A stretch of DNA of 46,691 bases from Kofleriaceae bacterium. GTDB lineage: Bacteria > Myxococcota_A > Polyangia > Haliangiales > Haliangiaceae. The position numbers and the translations under genes were made by a program. This document shows, piece by piece, positions 28,697 to 37,806 of this stretch. The stretch lies in the NCBI GenBank assembly GCA_022842285.1, contig JALHPV010000017.1:1-46691 (forward strand). The letters are read 5' to 3'. Under the pieces are notes generated by a model that was not told where the DNA came from, ran no database searches, and worked only from the letters and a program-made list of their open reading frames with translations. Positions within the stretch are counted from its first letter, which is position 1; the number at the start of each line of letters is the position of its first letter.

Positions 28697-28708
28697 CCGC
28701 GAGCCAAT

Positions 28709-31642
28709 CTAAACGACTCGATCGATCGCTGTCACTACCCTTTCGAGTGCGCGGCCGATGCCGACCTCCAGGTCGAACGCCTGCACGTCCACCACCGCGC
28801 CCCAGTGCGCGAGCCGCTCCGCGAGGGCCGTGAGCGTGTCCGTGGCGGCGCGGGCGAGCGGATCGCCGAGCTCGCGGTCGAGGTCCGGGGCGCCGCGCAC
28901 GAGCGCGTGATAGACGGCGTCCTCGGCCAGCTCGAGCCGTGGAACGTCGTTACGGAAGAACGCCTCGACATAGCCACCGTCGAGGAATCCGTGAAGGTAG
29001 GCGCGGGCGCGATCGAAGACGCGGGACATCGCGAGCCCGATGCGGTCGTTCGCGGTGCGCTTCAGGTCGCCGGCGACGTCGACGCCGAGGACCTCGCCGA
29101 GGGCGCGGGCGGCCAGGTCGGCGCGGCGACTCCGTGCGAGCAGGTCATCCGCCACGCGGCGCCGGCCCGCGTCGATCGCGGCATCGAAGCCGGACGAGAG
29201 CAGCGCGATCAGGTAATCGCGGTCGGCGGACGTGGCGGTGTGGGAGGAGAACGGCAGGCGGCGGGGCCGCACCAGGTCCAGCACTTCACGCGCCGCCCGG
29301 CGGAACAGACCCGCCGTCGCGTCGGAGAGCGCCTTGCGCTCGGCGAGCACCCCCGCCGTCGACAGCTCGCGCGCGCTCGCGGCCAGCTCGTCCCGGCCGG
29401 CGCGCGCGGCCTCGGCCGCCGCCGTGGCGCGCGCCTGCGCTCGATCGACCCACGTCGCGGCCTCGCCGCTCACCTGCTTCAGCACGCGGGCGCACGCATC
29501 CCGCTTGAGCTGCCGCGCCTGGCGGAAGAAGCGCTCCTCGAGCGCCTGCACCAGCGCGGGCCAGTTGCCGGTGGCCGGATCCTGCCCGGCCTGGCGCGCC
29601 GACACGGGGACGATCGCCTCGACGAGCGGGCCGAGCTCGCCGCCGATGAACGTGACGACCTCGGTCGTGTCCTCGGCGGAGAGCTGGTCGGCCTTGTTGA
29701 GGACGCCGAGGACGCGCTTGCCTTCCTCGGCGATGGACGCGAGCGCCTTCTTCTCGCTGGCCTTGCCGCCCTGCGCGGCGGTGAAGACCCACACGACGGC
29801 ATCGGCGCGCGCGATGAAGGCCCGGGCGGTGGCTTCATGCTCGGGTTGGATCGAGTTGAGGCCCGGCGTGTCGACGATGTTGATCTTCTCGAGCTGCGGG
29901 AGCGGGACGAGGATCTCGACGCGATCGAGCCCCTTCGCCTCCGCCGGCGACAGCGCCTTCAGGCGCTTCATCAGGTCATCCCAGCCGAGCTCCGTCACCG
30001 TGCCGTCGCGTCCGACGAGCCGACCGCCGCGCTCGCGCCCGTAGCGCACCACGTTGATCGTCGCCGTCGTCGGCGTGATGCCGGTGGGGGCGACATCGGC
30101 GCCGATGAACGCATTCACGAACGATGACTTGCCGCTCGAGAACTCGCCCATCACCGTGACGAGCAAGGGGGCATCGAGGTTCGCCGCCGCCCGCGAGACC
30201 TCACCGACGTGGTGACCGAGCTCGCGGCGCCCCTCGAGGATCCGTTCGAGCGTGCGTGCGACGTCGGCGATGTCGCTGTGCGGAGCGGGGTACAGGGCGC
30301 TGCGGGCCTCGGTGAGGATCTGTCGCGCCTGCGCGTGATGCGGATCCACGCGGAGCGCGGCGAGCGCCGCGGTGGCCGCCGCCCGGGGATCTGCGGCGAG
30401 CGCCAGGCGGGCCAGGGCCACATGCGCGTCGACGTCATCGCGTTGCGCGGCGACCTCGAACAGCGCCTTCGCCGCGTCGGGCTGGGCGGCGACCATCGAC
30501 ATCGCCCGCGCCACGACGGCCCGCCGATCATCGGGATCCTTGGCGAGCAGATCGCTGCTCCAGGCCGCTCCGCGGGTCGCATCGCCGGCCGCGATCGCCG
30601 TGTCGACGGCGGCCTTCAACACGGGCGTCCCGGCGCCCAGGCCCAGCGCGCGCTCGAAGCTCTGCAGCGCCGCGTCGAGATTGCCGATCAGGCGATGCGC
30701 CTCGGCCACGCGGGCGTGCAGAAGAGCGCGCTTGGGACCGTTGAGGAGCGAACGCTCGGACGCCGCATCGCCGGATGGCGACGCGGTGTGATCGAGCTGG
30801 AGCGCCTCGAGGAAGAACGCATGGGCGGCCATCGCATCGCGCGCCGAGAGCGCGGCATCGCCCTGCGCGGTGATCACGTCGAACCGGCGCATCGCGGCCA
30901 GCGGGGTCGGGTCGCCCTCGAGGAGGGCGCGCGCCTTGGCGAGGCGGTCACTGGCGATCGCGGGGCTGTCCTCGAGCAGCGCCACGCGGGCGAGGCCATA
31001 GTGCGCCAGCGCCGGGGCCGGCTCGGCCGCCGCGGCACGCTCGAGGTGACGCAGCGCCTCGGCTTTCCATACCGGCGACGACTCGCCCACGCGCTCGCCG
31101 GCGCTCGGGGCGCCCCCATCCGCGACGATGGCCTCCCCCAGCGACGCGCGGGCATCGAGGTCATCTCCATCCTCGGTGACGGCCTTGCGCAGCTCGCGGA
31201 TCGCCTTGTCGAGATCGCCGAGGCGTCGCCACGCGATGCCGAGCCCGCGGTACGCGTCGGCGAGGATGCCGCGATCACCGGCCGCCTCGTTCACGGCCCT
31301 GTTCAGCGGCGAGAGCGCCTGATCGAACTGGCCGAGGATCACGAGTGCGAGGCCCAGGCCGACGAGCGCCGCCGGATCGTTGGGCCGGAGGGAGACCGCA
31401 TCCTGGAAGGCATCACGAGCGGCCTGCGGCTCGCGCACGGACAGCCGCGCTTCGCCGAGCAGGATCATCGCCGGCCCGTGGTCGGGCTTGGCCTTCAGGA
31501 TCGCATCGAGGATGTCGATCGCGTCGCGGGCCTTGCCGGCGCGCAGCAGGTCCGACGCCTGCGAGAGCTGCGCGCGGTACTCCTCGACGAGCTCGTCCGC
31601 CAGGTTCCCCAGCCGACGCTGCACGCGCTCCCAGATCGACAC
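28709..31642 (-). CDS. TPR-dynamin-like GTPase fusion protein
   Basis: Large GTPase of 977 residues from GTG 31642. Residues 20-450 form an array of TPR-like helical repeats (for example AIDILDAILKAKPDHGPAMILLGEARL). The dynamin-type GTPase follows: P-loop GEFSSGKS at 499-506, switch segment PTGITPTT from 519, DTPG at 591-594 and NKAD at 649-652. The C-terminal 300 residues are helical, without a clear transmembrane segment. Its GTPase is related to the dynamin at 34153-35925. The fusion suggests a protein-recruiting membrane or filament GTPase; the substrate membrane is unknown. TAAGCT lies 6 bases before the start. Confidence 0.88.
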   Translation of the reverse strand: MSIWERVQRRLGNLADELVEEYRAQLSQASDLLRAGKARDAIDILDAILKAKPDHGPAMILLGEARLSVREPQAARDAFQDAVSLRPNDPAALVGLGLALVILGQFDQALSPLNRAVNEAAGDRGILADAYRGLGIAWRRLGDLDKAIRELRKAVTEDGDDLDARASLGEAIVADGGAPSAGERVGESSPVWKAEALRHLERAAAAEPAPALAHYGLARVALLEDSPAIASDRLAKARALLEGDPTPLAAMRRFDVITAQGDAALSARDAMAAHAFFLEALQLDHTASPSGDAASERSLLNGPKRALLHARVAEAHRLIGNLDAALQSFERALGLGAGTPVLKAAVDTAIAAGDATRGAAWSSDLLAKDPDDRRAVVARAMSMVAAQPDAAKALFEVAAQRDDVDAHVALARLALAADPRAAATAALAALRVDPHHAQARQILTEARSALYPAPHSDIADVARTLERILEGRRELGHHVGEVSRAAANLDAPLLVTVMGEFSSGKSSFVNAFIGADVAPTGITPTTATINVVRYGRERGGRLVGRDGTVTELGWDDLMKRLKALSPAEAKGLDRVEILVPLPQLEKINIVDTPGLNSIQPEHEATARAFIARADAVVWVFTAAQGGKASEKKALASIAEEGKRVLGVLNKADQLSAEDTTEVVTFIGGELGPLVEAIVPVSARQAGQDPATGNWPALVQALEERFFRQARQLKRDACARVLKQVSGEAATWVDRAQARATAAAEAARAGRDELAASARELSTAGVLAERKALSDATAGLFRRAAREVLDLVRPRRLPFSSHTATSADRDYLIALLSSGFDAAIDAGRRRVADDLLARSRRADLAARALGEVLGVDVAGDLKRTANDRIGLAMSRVFDRARAYLHGFLDGGYVEAFFRNDVPRLELAEDAVYHALVRGAPDLDRELGDPLARAATDTLTALAERLAHWGAVVDVQAFDLEVGIGRALERVVTAIDRVV

Positions 31643-31648
31643 CGCGAG

Positions 31649-31654
31649 AGCTTA
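31649..31654 (-). promoter_or_regulatory. Candidate leaderless -10 box (TAAGCT)
   Basis: On the minus strand TAAGCT-CTCGCG-GTG gives the same TANNNT-N6-start layout as bioF, with no ribosome binding site. Confidence 0.35.
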
Positions 31655-31760
31655 GCTCGCCCGCCAGATCGTCGGCACTTGTCACAACTCGTAACCTGGC
31701 GTGAAGGGCGCGTGAAGTGACATTGCGCGCCTGCCGCCCCGGCCGCAGATTCCGTGGCCT

Positions 31761-32363
31761 ATGAAGCTCGCCCTCGCGCTCGTCGCGCTCGCCGCCTGCG
31801 GTGGCTCGGCGGCCAAGCCCGCGCCTCCGCCGTCGGGAGACAACTGCAGCTCGCCCGATGGCGGCCGGCCGGTCTTCGGGATCGGAGACGCCCCGTCCGA
31901 CATGTACACGACCCTCCAGGGCCATGCCCCCGGCCACTGCCTCTTCGAGGCGGGGCCACATGCCGCGCGCGATGCCAGTCATGTGGTTCGCACGACCAGC
32001 TCGGGGTTCGTCTGGGGCACGTGCGGCAGCGCGCGCTATCAGTACCTCGTCAGCAAGCCGGCGACGCTCGCCTTCGAGGCCATGAGCCAGGACGCCCAGG
32101 TCACGCCGACCTCCGCCACGCTGGGCGTGGGCCAGAGCGTGAACATCTACGCCAATCGCAAGGACGCCTGCGGTCGCATGCTCGTGACGGCCGGACTCAC
32201 GTGGTCGCTCGGGACGTGCGACGGCAAGGTGAAGCTCGACGAGTACAGCCAGCTCGCTACCCCCACGGAGAACCTCGCGCTTGTTGGTGTCGCCCCGGGG
32301 ACCTGCGAGCTCGTCGCGAAGACGGGCGACGTGACCGCGACGTTCGCGCTGACGATCAGATAG
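31761..32363 (+). CDS. Putative lipoprotein, Ig-like domain
   Basis: Exported lipoprotein of 200 residues. The signal peptide is short, with lipobox LAAC (Cys13: MKLALALVALAAC). The mature part has several Cys pairs and ends with a segment resembling a bacterial Ig-like (Big2-type) strand pattern (LGVGQSVNIYA..., VAPGTCELVAKTGDVTATFALTI). It stands alone on the plus strand between two minus-strand gene groups. Function unknown. Confidence 0.8.
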   Translation: MKLALALVALAACGGSAAKPAPPPSGDNCSSPDGGRPVFGIGDAPSDMYTTLQGHAPGHCLFEAGPHAARDASHVVRTTSSGFVWGTCGSARYQYLVSKPATLAFEAMSQDAQVTPTSATLGVGQSVNIYANRKDACGRMLVTAGLTWSLGTCDGKVKLDEYSQLATPTENLALVGVAPGTCELVAKTGDVTATFALTIR

Positions 32364-32384
32364 CGCGCCCAAAGATCCGCGCGC
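32363..32384. terminator. Possible bidirectional terminator hairpin
   Basis: GCGCGC (32363-32368) and GCGCGC (32379-32384) can pair around a 10-base loop. It lies in the 39-base gap between two convergent lipoprotein genes. There is no T run, so support is weak. Confidence 0.3.
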
Positions 32385-32402
32385 GGCGGTCGCAGTGTCG
32401 CG

Positions 32403-32945
32403 TCAGGACGGCCCGCACCAGACGGCCTCGACGACCCCTTCGAGCCGGCCGGCGGGCAGCTCCAGGGTATAGCGCCCGGTCGCACCGACGCCTTCGGTGA
32501 ACGACTGGAGCTCGAGCTCGCCAGACGTCGGGGTCTCGCAGTGATCCGCCGCCGTGCATGACATCGCCTCGGCGAGGGAGGTTCCCTTCAGCGGCAGGGC
32601 GCGCGGAAGCTGGCGGGCCGCCGTGTCCGCGACGGTGAGGGTCACGTAGGGCCCGGTCGGAAACATGCGGGGGCGGCCCTCCTCGCCGTAGTGGCCAAAG
32701 TAGTCACAGCTCTCGGCCGCGATCGGTACCTGGCCGAGCGCGATCTGGTACCCGGGCCCATCATCCGGCCCCTCGCTCTTGAACACCACCATCGTCATCG
32801 GCGCCGCGGGCTTCGCCACCGCCACGGGGGCCGGTGGCATCGACGATCCGTGCGCGGAGCTGTCAGCGGTGATGCCAGAGCGGGCAGGGCTCGAGCATCC
32901 GGCGAGCGAGATCACGACGAGGACACTCCACAGCTTCGAGCGCAT
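32403..32945 (-). CDS. Putative lipoprotein, 180 aa
   Basis: Exported lipoprotein with lipobox SLAGC (Cys17: MRSKLWSVLVVISLAGC). The mature region has a Ser/Pro/Ala spacer to about residue 50, then a compact domain with Cys residues (CDYFGHYGEEG, SCTAADHCET) and a C-terminal beta-rich part (GRYTLELPAGRLEGVVEAVWC). I do not recognise the family. ATG 32945 is chosen for the signal peptide; the frame is open further upstream into non-coding sequence. It lies 59 bases after the preceding lipoprotein gene on the same strand. Confidence 0.78.
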   Translation of the reverse strand: MRSKLWSVLVVISLAGCSSPARSGITADSSAHGSSMPPAPVAVAKPAAPMTMVVFKSEGPDDGPGYQIALGQVPIAAESCDYFGHYGEEGRPRMFPTGPYVTLTVADTAARQLPRALPLKGTSLAEAMSCTAADHCETPTSGELELQSFTEGVGATGRYTLELPAGRLEGVVEAVWCGPS

Positions 32946-33004
32946 GGAACATCCCGACGCACGAGGGGGCCCAGATGATCTACGCCGGACGCCGTGACGT
33001 CGCT

Positions 33005-34033
33005 TCAGCGCGCGCCGGCGAACTCGGCGGGGGCGTAGCGGAGACCGAGGCCGATGTTCAGCTCGGCGTCCCACGTGCCGTTGATGATGCGGTCGCCGAC
33101 GCCGTCCTGGTCGTCGTCAACGAGGATGGCATCACCGGTCGCGAGGTGGAGTGCCTCGAGGCGGTGCGACGCCATCCGCTCGTGCGCGAAGTCGACGATG
33201 GCATCGAGGCCGCCGGTGCAGATCGACTCGAGCTCGGTCTCGTGGCCGACGCACGCGCCGAGCACGCACTTGTCGGCGATGGTGCGGGCGAGCGCGTCGC
33301 AATCGATGACCGAGCCGAGGGTGCCGCGCACATCGTGGCCCGTGACCGTCGTCGAGAGGTGCTCGATGCCCTGCCACGCGTACTCGCCGTAGTTGAGGCC
33401 GAAGTGCTGCTCGTCGAACCCGAGCGCGCCGGCGCCGCCGAGCGTGATGCTCGGGTTCTGCGTGAGGATGTCGCCCGCGAGGCCGTCGATCGGGAGCCTG
33501 AAGTCCAGGCCGGCGGGCGTGAGGTCGAGCGCGGTGATGCGATGCACCGCCGCGTGGCCGGTGATCTGGAGCTCGCTCTCGACCGCGAACTGCGTCAGCG
33601 CGATCTCGGCGTAGTTCGCCATCTCGCCCGCGTACTCGTTGATCGGGCGACCGTTGATCTTCACCTTCTCGATGTACTCGTTGATCCAGCCGTAGAGCTT
33701 GTCCTCGAGCACGCCGGGGAGCGCGCCGCGGATGAGGCCGACGGCCGGCACCCCCTGCTCCTCGGCGACGTCGAACAGCGCACTCGCCGGGTTCTCCTCG
33801 AACGCACGGAGGGTGGCGACCACGAGCGCGAGCTGCGGCGGCAGGATCGCTTCGATGGTGAAGTCGACGGTCGTCGTCAGCTTGTACGGCCCGGCCTCCG
33901 CCTGCTGCGGCGCGGGGTTCTCCGGCGTGCCCATGCCCTCGCCGTAGACCGTCTCGATGTCGTCCCCGTCCCCGCCCGGGACGGAGGAGCTACAGCCGAT
34001 GGCGAGCAGCGAAGCGAGAGCGACGAGCTTCAT
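33005..34033 (-). CDS. Putative lipoprotein, 342 aa
   Basis: Exported lipoprotein with lipobox AIGC (Cys14: MKLVALASLLAIGC). After an acidic spacer (GGDGDDIETVYGEGMG) there is a large domain without membrane segments. It contains a Cys-containing loop (CDALARTIADKCVLGACVGHETELESIC) and ends in a beta-strand pattern (IINGTWDAELNIGLGLRY) that could be a hydrophobic-ligand or barrel-like fold. An Asp-rich DDDQDGVGD resembles a calcium loop. Family not recognised; homologues are expected in myxobacteria. It starts 119 bases downstream of the dynamin gene and might be a distal part of that transcript. Confidence 0.8.
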   Translation of the reverse strand: MKLVALASLLAIGCSSSVPGGDGDDIETVYGEGMGTPENPAPQQAEAGPYKLTTTVDFTIEAILPPQLALVVATLRAFEENPASALFDVAEEQGVPAVGLIRGALPGVLEDKLYGWINEYIEKVKINGRPINEYAGEMANYAEIALTQFAVESELQITGHAAVHRITALDLTPAGLDFRLPIDGLAGDILTQNPSITLGGAGALGFDEQHFGLNYGEYAWQGIEHLSTTVTGHDVRGTLGSVIDCDALARTIADKCVLGACVGHETELESICTGGLDAIVDFAHERMASHRLEALHLATGDAILVDDDQDGVGDRIINGTWDAELNIGLGLRYAPAEFAGAR

Positions 34034-34152
34034 GGCAGGGCGGTAACAGCAAGGCCCTGGCCATGAGCTAACCCCCGAAGATCACGACGAACCGCCTGTC
34101 AGACGCCGGGGGTGGGATGGACACCGCTGCCCACGGTCCACCGCAGTGGGGA

Positions 34153-35925
34153 TCACGGGGCGGTGGGTTCGGACTCCGGGGTCCACAGCCCTTCGCGGAG
34201 CTGGCTCAAGGCTCGACGCAGTGCGCCGATCTGTTCGATCTGGCCGCTCGTGGACGACCGCATGTCGTCGACCTTGGAGCCCGCCTCGCGACGCTCGTGC
34301 AGCGTGCGGTCGAGGATCTCGCTGATGCCCTTGTAGAGGGTGTTCCCGGCGTTGGAGACGAACTCGGACAGGCGCTTCGCGAAGTCGTCGATGACCTTGT
34401 CGAAGTGCGGCTTCATCGCCTCGGCCGCGTTCAGCACGGCCGCCGGCACCTTCTCCTTGGCCTGGATGCGGATGTCGCCCGCGATCTTCGACTTGAGGAC
34501 GATGGCGAGGATCGGCGCGGCGAGCGTGAGCAGCCCGCCCGCGAGCGCGTTCACGAACAGCATCACCGTCGTGCCGAGGGCGCCGACGGCGTAGATGCCG
34601 ACGTCGTACTTGAAGCTATCGACGGTGATGTCGACCTGCGTGTCGCCCACGCCGAGGCGCTCCGAGAGCGAGGCCGCGGCCGCGGCGACGTTCTCGTTCG
34701 TGATCGCGATGACCTCTTCGGCGAGGTGCTCGAGCATGGCGGCGAGCTTCGCGCCCTCGAGCTCCGCCCACTCCTTGAACTTGTCCTCGATGAAGGCGGG
34801 CAGGTACGTCTTCACGTCATTCGCGTCGACCGCGTCGATCTGCGCGGGCAATGCCTGCACGAACAGCTTCGCGAAGGCCTCGAGGTCGAGGCCGATCTGG
34901 TTCTTGATCGACTGCGCGTCGGCATCGATGCGCACGTGCAGCTCGTCGAGCTTGCGCTTGGAGGTATCGAGTTGCTCGCGGACGGCCGCAATGCGCGTCT
35001 CGAGCTCGCCGAGGTCGAGGTCGTACGAGTGCATGCGCACGCCGAGGTTGTTCTCGACGTAGGCCGCCGTGCGCGCCGCATCGGCCGCCGCGTTGTCGAG
35101 GATGACCTGCGCGCGATCGCGGGCGAGGAATCGCTCGAGGTAGGCCAGCAGCTCGGGCATGCCGCTCTGGGGATCTGCGCTCTTCGCCCAGTCCTTCGCC
35201 GACAGCGGAAACACCACCGGCTCCGGCATCATCTTGCCGAGCCCATCCTTCACGTACTCGACGACGGCGGTGCGCTCGTCCGGTGACAGCATGTCCATCT
35301 TGCCGAGGACGAAGATGAGCCGGTCCCGGGCGCTCTCCAGCACGCGGCTGCGGAGGAACTCGCGCTCGCTGTCCTTCAGCGCCTGGCCGGCGTCGAGGAG
35401 AAACACGACCGCATCGGCGCGCGGCACGTAGCCGTAGGTCACCTCGGCGCGCTGCTCGTTGAGGTCGTTCACGCCGGGGGTGTCGACGAGCACGACGTTG
35501 TTCTTCAGCAGGTCGCTCGGGTAGCCGAGCTCGACGAAGCTGACCTCGCTCGCACGCCCGCCGGCGACGGTGACCCACTCCTTGAGCTGCGCGGGATCGA
35601 GGTACTTCGACTCGCCCGTCGTGAGCACCACGCGCGCGCTGGGCTGGGCCGCGTGCACCACGTGGTTGATCGAAGCCGTCGTCGGCGTGATGCCGGTCGG
35701 GAGGACATCGCTGCCGAGGAGCGCGTTCACGAACGTCGACTTGCCGTGATTGAACTCGCCGAGGACGACGAGGTGGAACCGCTCGGACTCGAGCTTGGGG
35801 ATCCGGGTCGTGCGGATGTCCCGCGCGAGCGTGACCATGCCGACAGCGTCGGCGACCTGGGCGAGCTGACCGAAGCGTTCGACGATCTCGCGCTTCGCCT
35901 GCTTGTGGTGATCGAGGAGGATCAT
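34153..35925 (-). CDS. Bacterial dynamin-like GTPase with membrane paddle
   Basis: Dynamin-family protein of 590 residues. GTPase motifs are GEFNHGKS (56-63), PTGITPTT (76-83) and DTPGVND (148-154). G4 is GKMD (208-211) instead of NKxD. A helical stalk follows (Leu/Glu-rich, about 270-430). The hydrophobic hairpin at about 443-478 (VGIYAVGALGTTVMLFVNALAGGLLTLAAPILAIV) is like the membrane-inserting paddle of bacterial dynamins. It starts 9 bases after the M48 protease stop, as the last gene of a five-gene unit. It probably remodels or stabilises membranes in that system. Confidence 0.9.
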   Translation of the reverse strand: MILLDHHKQAKREIVERFGQLAQVADAVGMVTLARDIRTTRIPKLESERFHLVVLGEFNHGKSTFVNALLGSDVLPTGITPTTASINHVVHAAQPSARVVLTTGESKYLDPAQLKEWVTVAGGRASEVSFVELGYPSDLLKNNVVLVDTPGVNDLNEQRAEVTYGYVPRADAVVFLLDAGQALKDSEREFLRSRVLESARDRLIFVLGKMDMLSPDERTAVVEYVKDGLGKMMPEPVVFPLSAKDWAKSADPQSGMPELLAYLERFLARDRAQVILDNAAADAARTAAYVENNLGVRMHSYDLDLGELETRIAAVREQLDTSKRKLDELHVRIDADAQSIKNQIGLDLEAFAKLFVQALPAQIDAVDANDVKTYLPAFIEDKFKEWAELEGAKLAAMLEHLAEEVIAITNENVAAAAASLSERLGVGDTQVDITVDSFKYDVGIYAVGALGTTVMLFVNALAGGLLTLAAPILAIVLKSKIAGDIRIQAKEKVPAAVLNAAEAMKPHFDKVIDDFAKRLSEFVSNAGNTLYKGISEILDRTLHERREAGSKVDDMRSSTSGQIEQIGALRRALSQLREGLWTPESEPTAP

Positions 35926-35934
35926 GGTTGCCTT

Positions 35935-36825
35935 TCAGAACACCGAGATGAGGTCGCCGACCTGCTTGTCGACATCCGCGAGGGTGGCCTTGCCCGCCGG
36001 GTCTTCTCCCTTGAGCTGCGCGAAGAGCGCCGAGCCGGCGAAGATCCGGAGCGCCTGCACGCGCTTCGGCACGTAGGGATGACTGCGGAAGAGCTCGGCG
36101 TAGCGCCCGATGCCGCCCTTCTTGCCGTCGGGGAGCGAGCGCAGATACTCGTCCGCGTCGAACGCCGTGCCCTTGTCGAGTCCGAGCTCGAGCTTCACGA
36201 GCGCGCGCAGGGTCTGGTCGAGGTCGCCGACAGCGAGGAGGGCCGCGCGGTCGCACGTGACCTCGGCGCGGCGCGACCAGGCCTGCAGCGTCATGATCGC
36301 GGGCTGCACGACCCAGCGGATGAAGAAGGCCGCGCTGTTATTCAGGTAGTGGAGCGCGGTCGCGAAGAGGATGTGACCGTTCTGCACGTGCGCGAGCTCG
36401 TGGGCGATGGCGGCGACGAGGTCCGTCTCGTCGAGCGACTCCGCGAGGTCGAGGTTCACGATCAGGTGCGGTGCGTCCTCGGTGCCGAGGATCTTCACCT
36501 TGAACGCCTTGTTCGGCGCGGCGAAGATCGGGGGCACGCGCACGCGCAGCCGCTCGCCTGCGATCTTCGCAGCCCGCCATACGCGCGGATACTGCGAATC
36601 GCTCACCTTCACCGCGGTGCCGAGGAGCTCGGTGCGGGCGACATCGCGCCAGAGGCGGGTGGTGGCCTCGAGGGCCATCGTGACCGGGCGCGCCATGGCC
36701 AACGTGCGGCGAAACGTGCGCTCGCCGACGTACGCGTACGTGGCTCCCTCGCGCGCTTGCTGCTCCATCGAGCCCCGGCGCGCCGCGATCCAGCGCGCGA
36801 GATCGAAATCGACGCCTACGGACAT
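35935..36825 (-). CDS. M48-family zinc metalloprotease
   Basis: Zinc peptidase of 296 residues with HELAH at 142-146 and the third ligand probably Glu188 (RRAEVTCDRAA). The region 155-185 contains moderately hydrophobic helices (NNSAAFFIRWVVQPAIM), as in HtpX/Ste24-type proteins, so it may be membrane-associated. There is no signal peptide. The ATG is 4 bases after the flippase-like stop. The upstream TATACT box overlaps that stop, so a local promoter cannot be excluded. In this operon it may process a membrane or envelope substrate. Confidence 0.9.
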   Translation of the reverse strand: MSVGVDFDLARWIAARRGSMEQQAREGATYAYVGERTFRRTLAMARPVTMALEATTRLWRDVARTELLGTAVKVSDSQYPRVWRAAKIAGERLRVRVPPIFAAPNKAFKVKILGTEDAPHLIVNLDLAESLDETDLVAAIAHELAHVQNGHILFATALHYLNNSAAFFIRWVVQPAIMTLQAWSRRAEVTCDRAALLAVGDLDQTLRALVKLELGLDKGTAFDADEYLRSLPDGKKGGIGRYAELFRSHPYVPKRVQALRIFAGSALFAQLKGEDPAGKATLADVDKQVGDLISVF

Positions 36826-36829
36826 GCCG

Positions 36830-37801
36830 TCAGTATAGCGGGGCAGGCTCGATGGGGCCGGCTGCGGCCCGCTTTCGCCTCGCGATTCGCGCGCGCGCGA
36901 CATAGAGACAGATGAGCCCCAGGGCCACGGCAAACCAGAGCGTCGCGAGCCGGGTCAGGAGCGTCGCGTCGATGGCGGTCGCGCGGTCCACGTGCTGCGC
37001 GCTATTCACCAGGAGTAGCGTCATCGCGCCCTCGGTGACACCTAGACCACCGGGCAGGAACGACAGCGCGCCCGCGATGCTGGTCGCGGCATAGATGACC
37101 ATCGCCATGCCGAGGTCGACGTGCGCTCCGGGGAAGGCCTTCACGATCTCGGCGAAGCCGATGCACTCGAGGCTCCACGCGGGGACGGCGATGGCCGTCG
37201 CCACGACGAGGAGCTTGGGCCGGCAGAGGGACGCGAGGTTCGTGTAGAGCTCGTGCAGGGGCGTGCGGAAGCGCTGGCTGAAGCGCGGCTTCGTGACGGT
37301 GTCGATGATCCAGCGCGTGGGTGCGGGCCAGGCGAGGAGGACGAGGCCCACTCCGATGACGATGCCGGCGCCGACCACGAGTGTGGTCTCGACGCCGTAG
37401 GCCGCCACGCCGATGATGGCGATGACGAGCAATGCGATGAGGTCCGTGACGCGCTCGGCGATGACGATGGGGGCGGTCTTCGTCGCGGGGATGTCATGCA
37501 GCTCGCGGAGCAGATAGCTCTTCACGAGCTCGCCGAGCTTGGCGGGCGTGATCGACAGCGAGAGGCCGGCGCCGAAGACGAGCGCACTCGAGCCCGCGGG
37601 AACCTGGACGCCCTGATGGCGAAGGTAGAGCTGCCAGCGGAAGAACCGCAGCACGTAGTTGCCGAGCGCGAGTCCCAGGGCGGCGACGAAGGCGAGCCAG
37701 GAGAAGTCGGTGAGGCGCTCGCCCAGCTCGCTCACGTCGCCGACCATCGCGAAGGCCGCCACCGCGATCACGGCGACGATCGCGAGCCAGACCCACTTCA
37801 C
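36830..37801 (-). CDS. Flippase-like (UPF0104/AglD2-type) integral membrane protein
   Basis: Polytopic protein of 323 residues from GTG 37801, with about eight hydrophobic helices. The family motifs are present: ITPAKLGELVKSYLLRE, IVIAERVTDLIALLVIA and LSFLPGGLGVTEGAM. These define the lysylphosphatidylglycerol-synthetase transmembrane-region family, members of which move or modify lipids. No aminoacyl-transferase domain follows, so MprF-type lysinylation is unlikely. It lies 5 bases after the response-regulator stop and 4 bases before the M48 start. Confidence 0.9.
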   Translation of the reverse strand: MKWVWLAIVAVIAVAAFAMVGDVSELGERLTDFSWLAFVAALGLALGNYVLRFFRWQLYLRHQGVQVPAGSSALVFGAGLSLSITPAKLGELVKSYLLRELHDIPATKTAPIVIAERVTDLIALLVIAIIGVAAYGVETTLVVGAGIVIGVGLVLLAWPAPTRWIIDTVTKPRFSQRFRTPLHELYTNLASLCRPKLLVVATAIAVPAWSLECIGFAEIVKAFPGAHVDLGMAMVIYAATSIAGALSFLPGGLGVTEGAMTLLLVNSAQHVDRATAIDATLLTRLATLWFAVALGLICLYVARARIARRKRAAAGPIEPAPLY

Positions 37802-37806
37802 GGTCG

